DNA of 64,000 bases, taken from the NCBI GenBank assembly GCA_016786925.1, contig JAEUTU010000063.1, positions 86,600-150,599 on the forward strand, in the 5' to 3' direction. The DNA is from Bacteroidia bacterium. Its GTDB lineage: Bacteria > Bacteroidota > Bacteroidia > 2-12-FULL-35-15. A model generated the notes under the pieces. The model searched no databases, was not told the DNA's origin, and saw nothing but the letters and a program-made list of their open reading frames with translations. Shown piece by piece: positions 29,470 to 39,673 of this stretch; the first letter of the stretch is position 1, and every line of letters begins with the position of its first letter. Position numbers and translations under genes: made by a program.

Positions 29470-31860
29470 TTACCTCTTTTCCTTACGTTTATTATTGAAA
29501 TCAAGTTTTGGTGTGTTAGGCAATGTTTGTGCCTTTTCTGTTTCTTGGAATGAGCGTTCTGCATGGTAGAATAAGCCACTTGATTTTGGTTGCCCATAAA
29601 GTTCAGGCATTAAGTATTTCCCAACTTCATCACCTGTTTTATTTACGATGACATCTTTTGCTTCCGGATGTTTTTGTAAATATGGATCATTTCTTTCTGC
29701 ATAAACTACCCATGACACTTTTTGTCCCGGTTTTCCACCTGCAATTTCAAATTGCTTATTGGTAATCTCTGATTTAATATAAAGATCGGCTTTTGCCCCA
29801 ATAGCAGTTAAATTATAACTGAAGTTAATGTTAATTGCATCAAAATAGTCAGGTAATGAAACTGTAGCTTCGCCATTATTATCTAAAATAACATTACCTC
29901 TATATACATTGATCACTTCATTTGATTCAATTGAGAAATGCTTCAATATTTGTCCAGATGGATTTAATGGATGATCAATTTTGAATGTTTTAACACCCGA
30001 TGCAGCTAAATCTCCATTTGCAAATACGGCTTCACCGGCACCCGCAACGGTTTCTTGTCCAAGAACACCTGCTGCAAAATTCCCGGTTCCATTGATAAGT
30101 CCTAGAACACCTACTGCATTAATGGCTCCAGCACCTGTAGCTTGTGCATTTAATGCAATAGTAGCATTGTTAGCAAGAGCAGCCAGAAATACACCTGCAT
30201 TTGCTCCACTTGATTGTCCCCAAACTGCAGAATGGTTGGCATTCGTTGAAGTAGAAACTGAATTAGCAAAAATTACTTGAGTATTATAACCAGCAGTAGC
30301 CAAAGAAGATTGGAATGATCCTACCCGTCCATTACCAGAGTGTGTCGCCAATAATGTAACATTAGTACTTGCAGCATTATTTAATTGAAGTTCAGCAGCT
30401 CTTCCTGTTCCATTTGTTATACCCCATAATGCATTTCTTGTATTAGCAGCATTTGCTATCTCAAAATAACCTCCCTCACCTAAGCCGTCATTTTCTCCAA
30501 ATACAGCAACGCTAGCAGCTGTACCGGTATTTGCAATAAATCCAAAAACGCCAGTGCCTCCATTTCCATTCGTTCCTAATACTCCGATGCCAGTTGCAGT
30601 ATTATCTCCCCATACACCCCATCCAATGTTTACAGATGTTCCTTGTACACCTATTCCTGTGCCATTATTTTCACCATAAATTCCTGATGCGGTTCCCGAG
30701 CTATATCCATTGATAGGGTATTCCATTGTCGCAGTCGTATTGATTGCACCTGCATATCCAAATCCATAGGATGAGAAGATGTCGGTAGTTGGGCTAATTG
30801 CAGCAGTTCTGTTAACGACATAGTTTCCAGTAGAAGTTACTCTTGCTCTTTCATTCGTTGCTGCTGTTCCACCAGTTTTTGTAACAAAGTCTACAGCATC
30901 ATTGGTTCCAATATAATTTGTTCCAGCAACTGTGGCAGAGTTTCCGGTTGTTAACCATGCACCGGCTGTTGAGGTGATCGGTCCGCCAGATCCTGCAGTC
31001 CCGTTAACTGTAACTGTTCCATTTGTATTATAAGAGATAGAAGATAAAGTCCATGATGGCCCGGTTGCTCCTGTAGCACCTGTCGCTCCTGCAACACCAG
31101 TACTTCCTGTCGCTCCATTAGCTCCTGTTGATCCTGTCGATCCTGTTGCACCGTTAGCACCAGTAGCCCCTGCAACACCTGTACTACCAGTAGCTCCATT
31201 AGCCCCTGTACTTCCTGTTGCACCATTAGCACCGGTTGCTCCTGCAACACCAGTGCTTCCTGTTGCTCCATTTGCACCAGTGCTACCTGTTGCTCCTGTA
31301 CTTCCATTGCTTCCGGTTGCGCCAGTTACACCTGCAACTCCTGTTGCTCCAGTAGCACCAGTAGTTCCCGGAGTTCCAGATCCAACACCAGTGGGTCCTA
31401 CAGGTCCAGTAGCACCTGTTGCACCAGTAGCGCCTGCTACACCTGTTCCAGTAGCGCCCGTTGCTCCGGTAGCACCATCAATCCCATTGGCTCCGGTAGC
31501 ACCTGTTGCTCCATTAGCACCTGTCGCTCCAGTAGCACCAGCTACACCGCTTCCGGACGATAATCCACATAAGGATACCCATGCAGAAGTAGGTTGACGA
31601 AAGAAAAAATAGCACATGGAGTCTGTGTCGTAAACAAGTAATGAGTTTGCCGGAGCTGGTATCGCTAAACGTTGAACCGCAGTCATTCTTGGTACAAGAA
31701 CACCTTTGTCGCTCGCGAGCATTTCTAATATTGCAGAGGCATCAGGAGTGTTTGTTCCAATACCAACGTTATTTTGAGCGTTTATTTTAAACGCATTGAA
31801 AGAGATAAAAAATGCAATAAAAGCAAATTTTAAAACATGTTTAGTAGAATATTTTTTCAT
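29470..31860 (-). CDS. Exported collagen-like repeat protein with conserved C-terminal domain
   Basis: 796 residues. A signal peptide ends near INAQ. Next is a module of about 65 residues ([14 protein letters not shown]..., VLVPRMT, LLVYDTD) that also opens the second collagen-like protein. Residues 105-269 are about 55 Gly-x-y triplets, mostly GAT, GAN and GST, which may form a bacterial collagen helix. A Gly/Asn/Ala-rich part with repeats of the form GVLG or GVFG follows (about 300-590). The last 190 residues hold a compact domain ([14 protein letters not shown]..., [11 protein letters not shown]) known at the end of many repetitive surface and fibre-like proteins. No T9SS sorting domain is visible. 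An in-frame ATG 66 bases upstream is not used because the signal peptide begins at 31860. Confidence 0.88.
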   Translation of the reverse strand: MKKYSTKHVLKFAFIAFFISFNAFKINAQNNVGIGTNTPDASAILEMLASDKGVLVPRMTAVQRLAIPAPANSLLVYDTDSMCYFFFRQPTSAWVSLCGLSSGSGVAGATGATGANGATGATGANGIDGATGATGATGTGVAGATGATGATGPVGPTGVGSGTPGTTGATGATGVAGVTGATGSNGSTGATGSTGANGATGSTGVAGATGANGATGSTGANGATGSTGVAGATGANGATGSTGSTGANGATGSTGVAGATGATGATGPSWTLSSISYNTNGTVTVNGTAGSGGPITSTAGAWLTTGNSATVAGTNYIGTNDAVDFVTKTGGTAATNERARVTSTGNYVVNRTAAISPTTDIFSSYGFGYAGAINTTATMEYPINGYSSGTASGIYGENNGTGIGVQGTSVNIGWGVWGDNTATGIGVLGTNGNGGTGVFGFIANTGTAASVAVFGENDGLGEGGYFEIANAANTRNALWGITNGTGRAAELQLNNAASTNVTLLATHSGNGRVGSFQSSLATAGYNTQVIFANSVSTSTNANHSAVWGQSSGANAGVFLAALANNATIALNAQATGAGAINAVGVLGLINGTGNFAAGVLGQETVAGAGEAVFANGDLAASGVKTFKIDHPLNPSGQILKHFSIESNEVINVYRGNVILDNNGEATVSLPDYFDAININFSYNLTAIGAKADLYIKSEITNKQFEIAGGKPGQKVSWVVYAERNDPYLQKHPEAKDVIVNKTGDEVGKYLMPELYGQPKSSGLFYHAERSFQETEKAQTLPNTPKLDFNNKRKEKR
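31053..31556 (-). repeat. Gly-x-y coding repeat tract of the first collagen-like protein
   Basis: About 500 bases of degenerate 9-base units that encode GAT/GST/GAN triplets, with longer near-copies about 45-60 bases long. The tract could expand or shrink in frame by recombination. Confidence 0.85.
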
Positions 31861-31884
31861 TTTTATTGGGGTAGAGGGTTTGTA

Positions 31885-31913
31885 CAAATTTATGAAAAAA
31901 ATAAGTAAACAAA
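31885..31913 (-). promoter_or_regulatory. Promoter of the first collagen-like gene
   Basis: The minus strand has TAAATTTG (31892-31885) with TTTG 17 bases upstream (31913-31910). It lies 25 bases before the ATG and directly after the terminator of the preceding gene. Confidence 0.55.
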
Positions 31914-31914
31914 T

Positions 31915-31946
31915 AAAAAAGCCCATACTTTTTGTATGAGCTTTTT
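31915..31946 (-). terminator. Terminator after the small exported protein gene
   Basis: Stem of AAAAAGC and CATAC pairing with GTATG and GCTTTTT, with one C/A mismatch and a five-base loop, plus a T tract on the minus strand. It separates the adhesin operon from the next collagen-like gene. Confidence 0.8.
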
Positions 31947-31967
31947 AAGAAAATCAGATGTTTGTTA

Positions 31968-32249
31968 TTATTCAGGTTTTCTGGCTTTTTCATTCGTGAT
32001 AAAGATTTCTTCTTTCGGAATGATTTCAGCCTCTTTACTATTGGGATTCTTTGTTCTCTCCCAGGTTGGATTGTTCGAAGTAGGCTGTGCCTGCTGTGCT
32101 TTTTCAAGCTTTGGATTCGCTTTTTTTAAAGCTGTCGCTTCATTGCCTCCTATTACTTCGTTACTGGCTGCAGATACTTGTTGTGCATTCAGCTGATTTA
32201 GTATAAGTAAAAAGACTACTGTAGTAAGTATATTTTTAAATAGTTTCAT
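31968..32249 (-). CDS. Small exported protein of unknown function
   Basis: 93 residues. A clear signal peptide (MKLFKNILTTVVFLLILNQLNAQ) is followed by about 70 charged and polar residues rich in Asn, Lys, Glu and Pro. No fold is evident, and the mature part may be disordered. An upstream in-frame ATG at 32369 would place 40 residues before the signal peptide, so 32249 is chosen. It is 11 bases after the second collagen-like gene and is the last gene of that operon, which suggests a role with the surface proteins. Confidence 0.65.
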   Translation of the reverse strand: MKLFKNILTTVVFLLILNQLNAQQVSAASNEVIGGNEATALKKANPKLEKAQQAQPTSNNPTWERTKNPNSKEAEIIPKEEIFITNEKARKPE

Positions 32250-32260
32250 AGAGTACTGGT

Positions 32261-33256
32261 TTAAGGAGTGTCTAATATCATTAATGAACGATTGAAATAG
32301 GTGCCGCCAGTTGCCGCTAAGTTGTTGATAGTTGTATTGGTTGCTCCAGCTCTTTGAGCTGTCCACCAAATTTCAACAGTATTGGCTACTCCGGGATTGA
32401 CAGTTAAAGGGGTTGATACACCGATATCCCAAAGGTTCCAATCTTCAGCACCTGTTGTATCCCATTCTCTTATCGAAACACCATTTACACGTACTTCAAA
32501 CCAGATTGCGTGATGCTCATATGCAGTTGTTGTATATGTTCCAGCAGCTGTAAAGTGCATCAAAACGCTTGAATTGACAGGAGTGAATGTTAGAGTCATT
32601 TGTGGCATTAAAACAAATGCACCAGCAGCAGCATTCGCTGGTCTAGTAGCATCCGTAGTGCCTACAACGCTATATTTGAAAACATTACCTGGCCCTGTTG
32701 GACCGGTTGCTCCTGTTGTTCCGGTAGCTCCTGCTACTCCTGTGCTTCCGGTAGCTCCAATTGTTCCTGTTGCTCCAGTAGCCCCTGTCGCTCCTGCAAC
32801 ACCAGTACTACCAGTTGCTCCAGTGTTTCCATTTGCACCAGTAGGGCCAGTTGCTCCATTTGCACCAGTAGGGCCTGTCGCACCATCATTTCCTGTAGCA
32901 CCTGTGGCTCCGGCCACTCCAGCAGAACCCGTTGGTCCTGTTGCACCTGTAGCTCCTGATCCACCAGCAGTACATAGTGATGTCCATGTGGTGGTTGCTG
33001 CTATGTAATAAAAGAAGCAATCAAGATTTGTATCATAAACTAACAAACCATTCGCGGGGCTCGCAATAGCTGTTCTTTGAGCTGTTGTCATTCTTGGTAC
33101 TAATACCCCTTGTGTGGTGGATTGTACTTCCAATGCAGAAGATGCATCAGGAGTATTGGTTCCAATACCGACATTATTCTGCGCTGTAGAGGTAAGAATT
33201 GACACGGAAAAAAATCCGGCAAATAAAAACCTTTTCAATTGAGTCATTTTTTTCAT
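32261..33256 (-). CDS. Exported collagen-like repeat protein
   Basis: 331 residues from the ATG that begins [12 protein letters not shown]; a second start nine bases later is possible. A signal peptide ends near STAQ. The first 65 mature residues are closely related to those of the collagen-like protein at 29470-31860 ([35 protein letters not shown]). About 30 Gly-x-y triplets follow ([10 protein letters not shown] type). The C-terminal 130 residues form a beta-rich globular domain ([37 protein letters not shown]) like the head domains of tail-fibre or C1q/TNF-like proteins. No T9SS sorting domain. It follows the adhesin gene by 31 bases. Confidence 0.85.
   Translation of the reverse strand: MKKMTQLKRFLFAGFFSVSILTSTAQNNVGIGTNTPDASSALEVQSTTQGVLVPRMTTAQRTAIASPANGLLVYDTNLDCFFYYIAATTTWTSLCTAGGSGATGATGPTGSAGVAGATGATGNDGATGPTGANGATGPTGANGNTGATGSTGVAGATGATGATGTIGATGSTGVAGATGTTGATGPTGPGNVFKYSVVGTTDATRPANAAAGAFVLMPQMTLTFTPVNSSVLMHFTAAGTYTTTAYEHHAIWFEVRVNGVSIREWDTTGAEDWNLWDIGVSTPLTVNPGVANTVEIWWTAQRAGATNTTINNLAATGGTYFNRSLMILDTP
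32694..32955 (-). repeat. Gly-x-y coding repeat tract of the second collagen-like protein
   Basis: About 260 bases of 9-base units that encode GAT, GPT and GST triplets. Similar in make-up to the tract at 31053-31556, so the two loci could recombine. Confidence 0.8.
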
Positions 33257-33287
33257 AAGTAGTTTTTTAGTTTGAATCAATTTTGAA

Positions 33288-36200
33288 TTATTTGACAATA
33301 GTTACTGTTCCAATATATTTATGCTTTTGACTTTTGTTATCTTTCAGATTAACAACATATACATATACATCTTGTTGTGCTACTTCTGCACCATTGTTTG
33401 CTTTCCCATCCCAATGTTTATTTATATCATCGGTAAAAAAGATCATATTCCCCCAGCGGTCATAAATAAACATTTCAAATTCTTTTATGTATTCGCCTTT
33501 TCCATAGAATTCATCATTGATCCCATCTCCATTTGGAGAGAATGCATTCGGAATAAAGAATGTAAATTCAGGATCAATTACTACACACATTTCTGTTGTA
33601 TCAGTACATCCTGCTGTATTACTCGCTATTAATGTAACACAATATGTTCCAATGTCACCGTATGTATGTGATGGATTGGCTTGTGTACTTGTGTTAGGTG
33701 AACTTGTGTTTGTAGGATCTCCAAAATTCCAGTTAAAAATAGTAGCATCTGTTGATGTATTTGTGAATTGTACAATAGGCGCTAAGATACTTGTTGATAA
33801 TGGTGCTGAGAATCCGGCTACGGGATTTGCAAAAACAGTGATCATATTAGTGATCGTTGTATCGTTTGAGCAACCATTGTTTGAACTTACAGTTAAGGAA
33901 ATAGAATAAATTCCTGCATTCACAAAACAATGCGTAGGATTTTGTAAGCTGGATCCACCTTCGTTTGGACCAAAATTCCAGCTCCATGAATTGATTGTGC
34001 CACCTGTTGCTGATGAAGCATCTGTAAAGTTAACACAAAGTGGAGCACATCCACTTGTAAGGTTTGAAGTGAAATCTACTGTAGGGACAGGTGTTACAGT
34101 GATTGTAACCGTAGATGTTGCAGCCGGTGAACAACCATCATTCGCAGTGACAGTGTAAGTTGTTGTAACTGTAGGCGATGCAGTTGGATTAGCAGCATTG
34201 GCATTACTTAATCCTGTTGCCGGACTCCATGAGTATGTGTATGGACCGCCATTTCCGTTTGCTGCAGTAGCAGTAATAGGTGTAGCTGCACCCGGACAAA
34301 TAGATGCTGTCCCTGAAGCAGTAACAGAAAGTAACGGATTTACTGTAATTGTTACAGTAACAGGTAGTGCACTACATCCATTTGCATCAGAAGCATTTAC
34401 TGTGTATGTAGTAGTTGTTGTAGGGTTAGCCGTTACCGTAGAACCTGTAGTAGAACTTAGTCCGGTAGCAGGGCTCCATGAATATGTATAAGGTCCATTT
34501 CCACCTATTGCAGATGCTGTAACGGATGCATTTCCTCCATTGCAAATCGTGATGTTTGTGATTGGAGCCAATTCAACCAAGCTTGGTTGAGTAATAGTTA
34601 CTGTAGTTGTTGCTGTACATCCATTAGCGTCAGTTATTGTACAAGTATAACTTCCAGCACAAAGACCTGTTGCTGTTGCCGTTGTTTGAACAGGCGATGT
34701 ATTCCATGAGTAAGAGTAATTGGTAGTTCCTCCTATAGCCATAGCTGTTGCAGTTCCGTTGCATGCTCCATTACAAGTAACCTGAGTGGATCCATTGATT
34801 GATGCAACTAATAGAGGAGGTTCTATGATTGTCGTGTCTGCTGTGCTAGTACAACCAAAAGCATCAGTTACCGTAACTGTGTAGGATCCGGCAGAAAGGC
34901 CTGAGCAAGAAGCAGATGAGCATCCTCCAGTCCAATTGTATGAATAAGGTATAGTTCCACCATTTGGAATAACAATTGTTTGCCCGTTACCAGCTCCATT
35001 GCAAGTAAGATCAATTCCCGATATCGCTAAAGTAAGTTGAGGGTCAACAAATACTGTTACGTTATCGGTTCCACTACAGCCGTTTATATCTGTAACGGTA
35101 ACAGAATAAATAGTGGTGGCAGTAGGATTAGCAATAGGATTAGCTATTGCAGTGCTGCTCAATCCTGTTGCCGGTGACCATGTAAATGTACTTCCTGCAT
35201 TAGCAGGTGTAACATTTAGAGTTGTATTCGAACCAAAGCAGATCGTGTCATTAAGTCCAGCATCCACAGTTAAACTTGTGTTCATTGTGACTGTAGCAAC
35301 AGCCGTTGCTGTACAACCTAATGTTGTTCCAGTTACAGTATAACTTGTAGTGCTTAATGGTGCAACGGTAATAGGATTCGTTGTTGCACCTGTAGACCAA
35401 GTATAAGTTGTTGCTCCATTAGCAGTTAATGTAGCATTGGAACCAGGGCAAACACTAGGCGAATTTACCGTAACTGTTGGAGCATTATTTACAGTAACAG
35501 TTCCTGTTGCTGTATTAGAACATCCACTGGTTGTTCCGGTAACAGTATAAGTTGTGGTTGTAGAAGGTGTAACGGATAATGTAGAAGTTGTTGCCCCTGT
35601 GTTCCAGTTGTACGTTGTAGCTCCCCCGGCAGTTAAGCTGGTGGTCTGCCCATTACAAATAGTAGAACTAGTAGAAGTTACTGTTGGTATTGCATTAACA
35701 GTTACAGTTGCTACTGCTGTACCTGAACATCCTCCTGTTGTTCCAGTTACAGTATAAGTTGTAGTTGTTGTTGGCGATACGGTGATTGGATTAGTTGTTG
35801 CTCCTGTATTCCAACTGTAAGTTGTTCCTCCTGTTGCTGTAAGAGTTGCAGATTGCCCATTACAAATAGTAGGAGAGTTTACTGTTATTGTCATACTGGC
35901 TCCAATTGTAACTGTTGCAACAGCGGTATTGCTACATCCACTTGTTGTTCCTGTAACGGTATAGCTTGTAGTGCTGGCAGGTGAAACGGTGATTGGGTTT
36001 GTTGTTGCTCCTGTACTCCAGGCATAGGTGGTTCCTCCTGTTGCTGTTAATGTTGCATTTTGTCCAGGACAAATAGTTGGTGAGTTAACTGCAATTGTTG
36101 GTAGTGGGTTTACAGTAACAGTTCCGGTACCAGTTCCGGTACAGCCGGCTAGTGTGTATGTTACTGTATAAGTAGTGGTACTTCCTGGTGTAACAGTAAT

Positions 36201-37535
36201 AGATTGTGTTGTTTGTCCACCAGGAGCCCATGAATAGGTGCCTCCGCCAGCAGAAGGTGTTGCAGTAAGTGTGGCACTGGCTCCTGCACAGATTGTTTGT
36301 GAATTCACCGTAACCGTTGGTAAAGGATTTACTGTAACAGTTCCAGTTGAAGTAGAGTTACAACCACCAAAATTGTATGTAACGGTGTATGTTGTTGTTG
36401 AAGCAGGGCTAACAGTGATTGATTGTGTCGTTTGTCCTCCCGGAGCCCATGAATATGTTCCACCCGTAGTAGTTGGTGTTGCTGTTAAAGTTGTAGATGC
36501 TCCTGCACAAATAGTTTGTGAATTTGCAGTAACAGGACTTCCACCTGAACCTGCAACTGTAACAGTGTATGTTTGAGCAGGTGTACATGTTAAACCATCA
36601 TTTACAGTAACAGTATAGCTACCTGCAGCTAAACCCGAAGCAGTTGCTCCTGTTCCTCCGCTTGGCGCCCATGAATAAGAGAATGGACCAATACCTCCGG
36701 CAACTGTTGCAGTGGCCGTTCCGTTGTTTACACCACAACCTGCTGCAGTAGAACTAGTTGTTACGGTCCATGGAGCAGTACATTGAATAATATCGATCAT
36801 TACACCGGAATCCATTAAACAGTCAGACGCATCTGCAATTGCCAGTTTAAAGTGGTAAGTGGCACAAGGTGTCACATTCATTGAGGGAGTAAGAACAGTG
36901 GTGAATCCATCAAAACTATTATTGAAAGTAGCTCCATTATTATTAACGAAATAAGCTGTGTTCGTTAAATGACTAACATTATCAATACTCACGGCAGTTC
37001 CACCCGGAATTGTTGCTAAATTGAAATTGGTATAATTCCCTCCGCCAGGGTTAGGGCCACTTACAAAGAATCCGAATGCATCATTAAAACTGGCATTAAC
37101 ATAGTCAGTATACTCGTCTGATCCGAAAACGAAAGAAATGCTCAGATTGTTACACTGTGGAATTACGTCAAACTCAATGATACAAACATCATTGGTCGCT
37201 TGATTACTTAAGGCAATTAGTTGAGGATCACTACCTGAATTTCCTACACAAGCACCCGTAAAATCGTTGTTTGTATTAGCGCCTACTATTTGTGAAGCAG
37301 TTCCAGTTGTTAATACCAATCCATTATTAATCCCCATGCCGGAAGCAGCTCCTCCACTGAAAGATCCATAGGATACTGCGGCACAGTTAACAGTAACATT
37401 GCTAACCGTAAGTCCTGGACCGGCAACAGCACTGGTTACAGCAGCAGCTCCACCACCAGAGGTAATAACCAATTGGGCAAATGTTGAGCTAATAGCTACT
37501 AATAAAAATGAAAGAAATGCAATAATTTTTTTCAT
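33288..37535 (-). CDS. Multidomain adhesin-like protein with T9SS type B (gliding-associated) C-terminal domain
   Basis: 1415 residues. Signal peptide ends at FAQ (residue 21). A choice-of-anchor L domain follows (about 35-250, with [13 protein letters not shown] and [11 protein letters not shown]). One SprB-type repeat lies at about 255-330. Seven Ig-like modules of 69-79 residues follow at about 333-832, each with a TICxGxxxTLTA start and a [10 protein letters not shown] core. Then come two SprB-type repeats, two further Ig-like modules and two PKD domains (about 1150-1320; [13 protein letters not shown]). The C-terminus is a type B sorting domain ([34 protein letters not shown]). It resembles SprB-like surface adhesins that gliding Bacteroidota move along the cell. 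Gliding itself cannot be inferred. Confidence 0.92.
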   Translation of the reverse strand: MKKIIAFLSFLLVAISSTFAQLVITSGGGAAAVTSAVAGPGLTVSNVTVNCAAVSYGSFSGGAASGMGINNGLVLTTGTASQIVGANTNNDFTGACVGNSGSDPQLIALSNQATNDVCIIEFDVIPQCNNLSISFVFGSDEYTDYVNASFNDAFGFFVSGPNPGGGNYTNFNLATIPGGTAVSIDNVSHLTNTAYFVNNNGATFNNSFDGFTTVLTPSMNVTPCATYHFKLAIADASDCLMDSGVMIDIIQCTAPWTVTTSSTAAGCGVNNGTATATVAGGIGPFSYSWAPSGGTGATASGLAAGSYTVTVNDGLTCTPAQTYTVTVAGSGGSPVTANSQTICAGASTTLTATPTTTGGTYSWAPGGQTTQSITVSPASTTTYTVTYNFGGCNSTSTGTVTVNPLPTVTVNSQTICAGASATLTATPSAGGGTYSWAPGGQTTQSITVTPGSTTTYTVTYTLAGCTGTGTGTVTVNPLPTIAVNSPTICPGQNATLTATGGTTYAWSTGATTNPITVSPASTTSYTVTGTTSGCSNTAVATVTIGASMTITVNSPTICNGQSATLTATGGTTYSWNTGATTNPITVSPTTTTTYTVTGTTGGCSGTAVATVTVNAIPTVTSTSSTICNGQTTSLTAGGATTYNWNTGATTSTLSVTPSTTTTYTVTGTTSGCSNTATGTVTVNNAPTVTVNSPSVCPGSNATLTANGATTYTWSTGATTNPITVAPLSTTSYTVTGTTLGCTATAVATVTMNTSLTVDAGLNDTICFGSNTTLNVTPANAGSTFTWSPATGLSSTAIANPIANPTATTIYSVTVTDINGCSGTDNVTVFVDPQLTLAISGIDLTCNGAGNGQTIVIPNGGTIPYSYNWTGGCSSASCSGLSAGSYTVTVTDAFGCTSTADTTIIEPPLLVASINGSTQVTCNGACNGTATAMAIGGTTNYSYSWNTSPVQTTATATGLCAGSYTCTITDANGCTATTTVTITQPSLVELAPITNITICNGGNASVTASAIGGNGPYTYSWSPATGLSSTTGSTVTANPTTTTTYTVNASDANGCSALPVTVTITVNPLLSVTASGTASICPGAATPITATAANGNGGPYTYSWSPATGLSNANAANPTASPTVTTTYTVTANDGCSPAATSTVTITVTPVPTVDFTSNLTSGCAPLCVNFTDASSATGGTINSWSWNFGPNEGGSSLQNPTHCFVNAGIYSISLTVSSNNGCSNDTTITNMITVFANPVAGFSAPLSTSILAPIVQFTNTSTDATIFNWNFGDPTNTSSPNTSTQANPSHTYGDIGTYCVTLIASNTAGCTDTTEMCVVIDPEFTFFIPNAFSPNGDGINDEFYGKGEYIKEFEMFIYDRWGNMIFFTDDINKHWDGKANNGAEVAQQDVYVYVVNLKDNKSQKHKYIGTVTIVK
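35040..36539 (-). repeat. Tandem Ig-like module repeats in the adhesin gene
   Basis: Seven tandem units of about 207-235 bases, each coding one Ig-like module. The first two and the third and fourth are close to each other in sequence. In-frame gain or loss of modules is possible. Confidence 0.85.
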
Positions 37536-37662
37536 GAATCTATATTTATTGAAAGTAAAAACAATCTGATACTTCCTTTAAGATGTATAAAGATGCAAAA
37601 AAGTTGCATAATATACTAATTAAAAAACACAGGATTATTTTTGAAAATCAGATAGTTGGCTT

Positions 37663-39429
37663 TTAAAACTCAATATCTAGATCGAAAGCCTGACGAAGCT
37701 TGTTGATAGCGGGGTTTTTTTCCGATAAATGTTTGTAGCGATCGGTTGCTGTATACAGATTTTTTCCTTCCTCCACTTGGGCAACAACAATATTTAAGCT
37801 TACAGAATAATTATTGAGCTCTTTCCTTAAAAAACTTAAAAATGTTGTTTTGTCTTCATTTAAGGCTTCCTCTGCAGCTTTATTGTTGATCACATACTCA
37901 ATTGTAAGCGAATCAGATCCTAATGTGGGTTGTCTGCTTGTTAGTACAATGGCTAAATTCTGTTTCCCTTTTGCTTTCAAGTCGTTAGCATAGCGCTGCC
38001 AAACAGCATCTAATGAGTCTTGACTGACAGGTTGTTTGGGACGTTCGGTAGGATTTAAAGTGACTTCTTTTACTTCGGTTTCTTCCGCTTTTTTTTCTGT
38101 ATTAAAACGTTGTGAAATGGAAGGTGTACTAGTCTTTAGTAGGGTCTTTTTAAAAGCAGGGGTGCTTGAGCTAACTGCTGGTGTTGGATTGGCTACCGGG
38201 TTAGAGATGACCGTTTTTTCGTTGGTAGCTGTTTGCTGCTGAACTTGGTTGTTATTCGTATTTGTTGAGCTAGAAGGATTAGAAACCGTAATATTAGGCT
38301 TACTTATGTCATTTTTTTTTTCAGCCTCAACACTCATTGTGTTAAGCGAGCATAGCTGCATCAGCGCTAATTCGACCTGGAGTCGCTGATTCTTGCTCCC
38401 TTTGTATTGTATGTCGGTCTTGTTAAGAATAGTTAGACCTCTTACCAAAAAGGACAGGCTACATTTGCTTGCTTGCTCTTTGTATTTGTCTTTAATATTA
38501 TTTCCAACCTCCAAAAGTTGTAAGGTCTCGTTGTCCTTACTTACAAGCAAATTCCGGAAATGACTTCCCATGCCTGCTATAAAATTATGACCGTCAAAAC
38601 CATTGTTCAAGATCTCATTAAAAATAAGTAATGATTGAGAAATATTTTCGGCTAAAATAGCATCCGTTACCTTGAAATAATAATCGTAATCAAGGATGTT
38701 TAAATTTTCAATTACAGCCTTGTAAGTTACATTGCTGCCCGCAAAACTAACGATCTGGTCGAATATAGAGCAGGCGTCACGCAAGGCGCCATCAGCCTTT
38801 TGAGCAATGATATGTAAAGCATCTGTTTCAGCCGTTACATTCTCATTTTTTGCAATGTATGCCAAGTGGTTGGCAATATCTTCTATTTGTATTCTATTAA
38901 AATCGAATATTTGACAACGCGATAAGATCGTTGGAATGATCTTGTGCTTTTCTGTTGTTGCTAAGATAAAAATGGCATGCTTTGGAGGTTCTTCCAATGT
39001 CTTCAAAAAGGCATTAAATGCACTTGTTGAAAGCATGTGAACCTCGTCAATGATATATACTTTGTGGGTTCCAAGTTGAGGTGCAAAACGAACCTGATCA
39101 ACTAAATTCCTGATATCATCTACGGAGTTGTTTGAAGCAGCATCTAGTTCATATACATTCAAAGATGCTCCGCTGTTGAATGATTTGCAAGATTCACATT
39201 GGTCACACGCTTCCGTGTCAGCCGTTTTATTGGTACAATTAATTGTTTTTGCTAGGATTCGAGCACATGTTGTTTTACCAACACCACGTGGTCCGCAAAA
39301 CAAAAAAGCTTGCGCTAGGTGATTATTTTTTATGGCATTTTTTAATGTATTGGTAATATGCGCTTGGCCAACAACCGTGTTAAATGTTGCCGGACGATAC
39401 TTACGAGCCGATACAATGAAATTATCCAT
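37663..39429 (-). CDS. dnaX: DNA polymerase III subunit gamma/tau
   Basis: 588 residues, full-length tau type. The clamp-loader ATPase core has Walker A GPRGVGKTT (46-54), a zinc site with C65, C75, C78 and C81, the DEVHMLS Walker B and the SRC sensor. The collar domain III ends near residue 360. A low-complexity Ser/Thr/Gln linker (about 375-440) is followed by the tau C-terminal domain. At codons 370-373 the message has ten A in a row. One extra A gives TGA at once, and one A fewer gives TAA after two codons. This is the arrangement expected for making a short gamma form. Its partner holA is at 9239-10285. Confidence 0.97.
   Translation of the reverse strand: MDNFIVSARKYRPATFNTVVGQAHITNTLKNAIKNNHLAQAFLFCGPRGVGKTTCARILAKTINCTNKTADTEACDQCESCKSFNSGASLNVYELDAASNNSVDDIRNLVDQVRFAPQLGTHKVYIIDEVHMLSTSAFNAFLKTLEEPPKHAIFILATTEKHKIIPTILSRCQIFDFNRIQIEDIANHLAYIAKNENVTAETDALHIIAQKADGALRDACSIFDQIVSFAGSNVTYKAVIENLNILDYDYYFKVTDAILAENISQSLLIFNEILNNGFDGHNFIAGMGSHFRNLLVSKDNETLQLLEVGNNIKDKYKEQASKCSLSFLVRGLTILNKTDIQYKGSKNQRLQVELALMQLCSLNTMSVEAEKKNDISKPNITVSNPSSSTNTNNNQVQQQTATNEKTVISNPVANPTPAVSSSTPAFKKTLLKTSTPSISQRFNTEKKAEETEVKEVTLNPTERPKQPVSQDSLDAVWQRYANDLKAKGKQNLAIVLTSRQPTLGSDSLTIEYVINNKAAEEALNEDKTTFLSFLRKELNNYSVSLNIVVAQVEEGKNLYTATDRYKHLSEKNPAINKLRQAFDLDIEF
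38312..38321 (-). promoter_or_regulatory. A10 slippery run in dnaX (putative gamma/tau slippage site)
   Basis: The coding strand reads GCTG, ten A, then TGAC. In frame it encodes Ala-Glu-Lys-Lys-Asn-Asp. With 11 A the next codon after three Lys is TGA (373 residues). With 9 A the frame reads ATG ACA TAA (374 residues). Both truncations remove the linker and tau C-terminal domain and leave the clamp-loader core. Confidence 0.6.
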
Positions 39430-39439
39430 ACTTATGCGA

Positions 39440-39447
39440 CAAAAATA
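39440..39447 (-). promoter_or_regulatory. -7 box for dnaX
   Basis: The minus strand reads TATTTTTG, matching TAnnTTTG, 10 bases before the dnaX ATG. The implied leader is very short. No TTG at the usual distance. Confidence 0.35.
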
Positions 39448-39576
39448 GCTATTAAATTGAATTTACTGCAGAATGTTAAAAAGTCGCATTTTAGTTAAAA
39501 ACTATGTCCTTTGAACGTTTTTTTGAATGCTTTTTTTGATTTAATGTGTTGATTATTAGTTTTTTATGTTTTAATT

Positions 39577-39603
39577 CGGACTTGGAAATACCTAAGGTAT
39601 CCG
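39577..39603. other. Inverted repeat in the dnaX-rpsF gap
   Basis: ATACC / GGTAT around TAA, extended by CGGA / TCCG outer arms. It is in the 298-base gap between divergent dnaX and rpsF, about 40 bases upstream of the rpsF promoter. Apart from this, the two promoters and the leader hairpin I see nothing else in the gap. Confidence 0.35.
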
Positions 39604-39641
39604 GCTACAGCCTTTAGAGATCAAAAAAATAGCAAAAAGCA

Positions 39642-39671
39642 TTGCCTATTTTGTTAAAATTCATATCTTTG
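39642..39671 (+). promoter_or_regulatory. Promoter of the rpsF-rpsR-rplI operon
   Basis: TTG at 39642-39644, 19 bases, then TATCTTTG at 39664-39671, followed by GCGTCC. This is a full match to the Bacteroidota promoter consensus. The leader to rpsF is about 50 bases. Confidence 0.8.
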
Positions 39672-39673
39672 CG

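Noticed and set aside
31253..31597. Open frame on the plus strand coding [12 protein letters not shown] repeats
   Set aside because: It is the antisense of the Gly-x-y tract. The periodic codons remove stops in that frame. No start context, promoter or family.
35040..36539. Regularly spaced repeats that might look like a CRISPR array
   Set aside because: The units are over 200 bases, lie in one reading frame and encode Ig-like modules. There are no short palindromic repeats with unique spacers and no cas genes.
34198..36576. Several open frames of 67-112 codons on the plus strand, rich in Val, Ala and Thr
   Set aside because: They are antisense to the adhesin's Thr/Gly/Val-rich repeats, where complementary codons seldom give stops.
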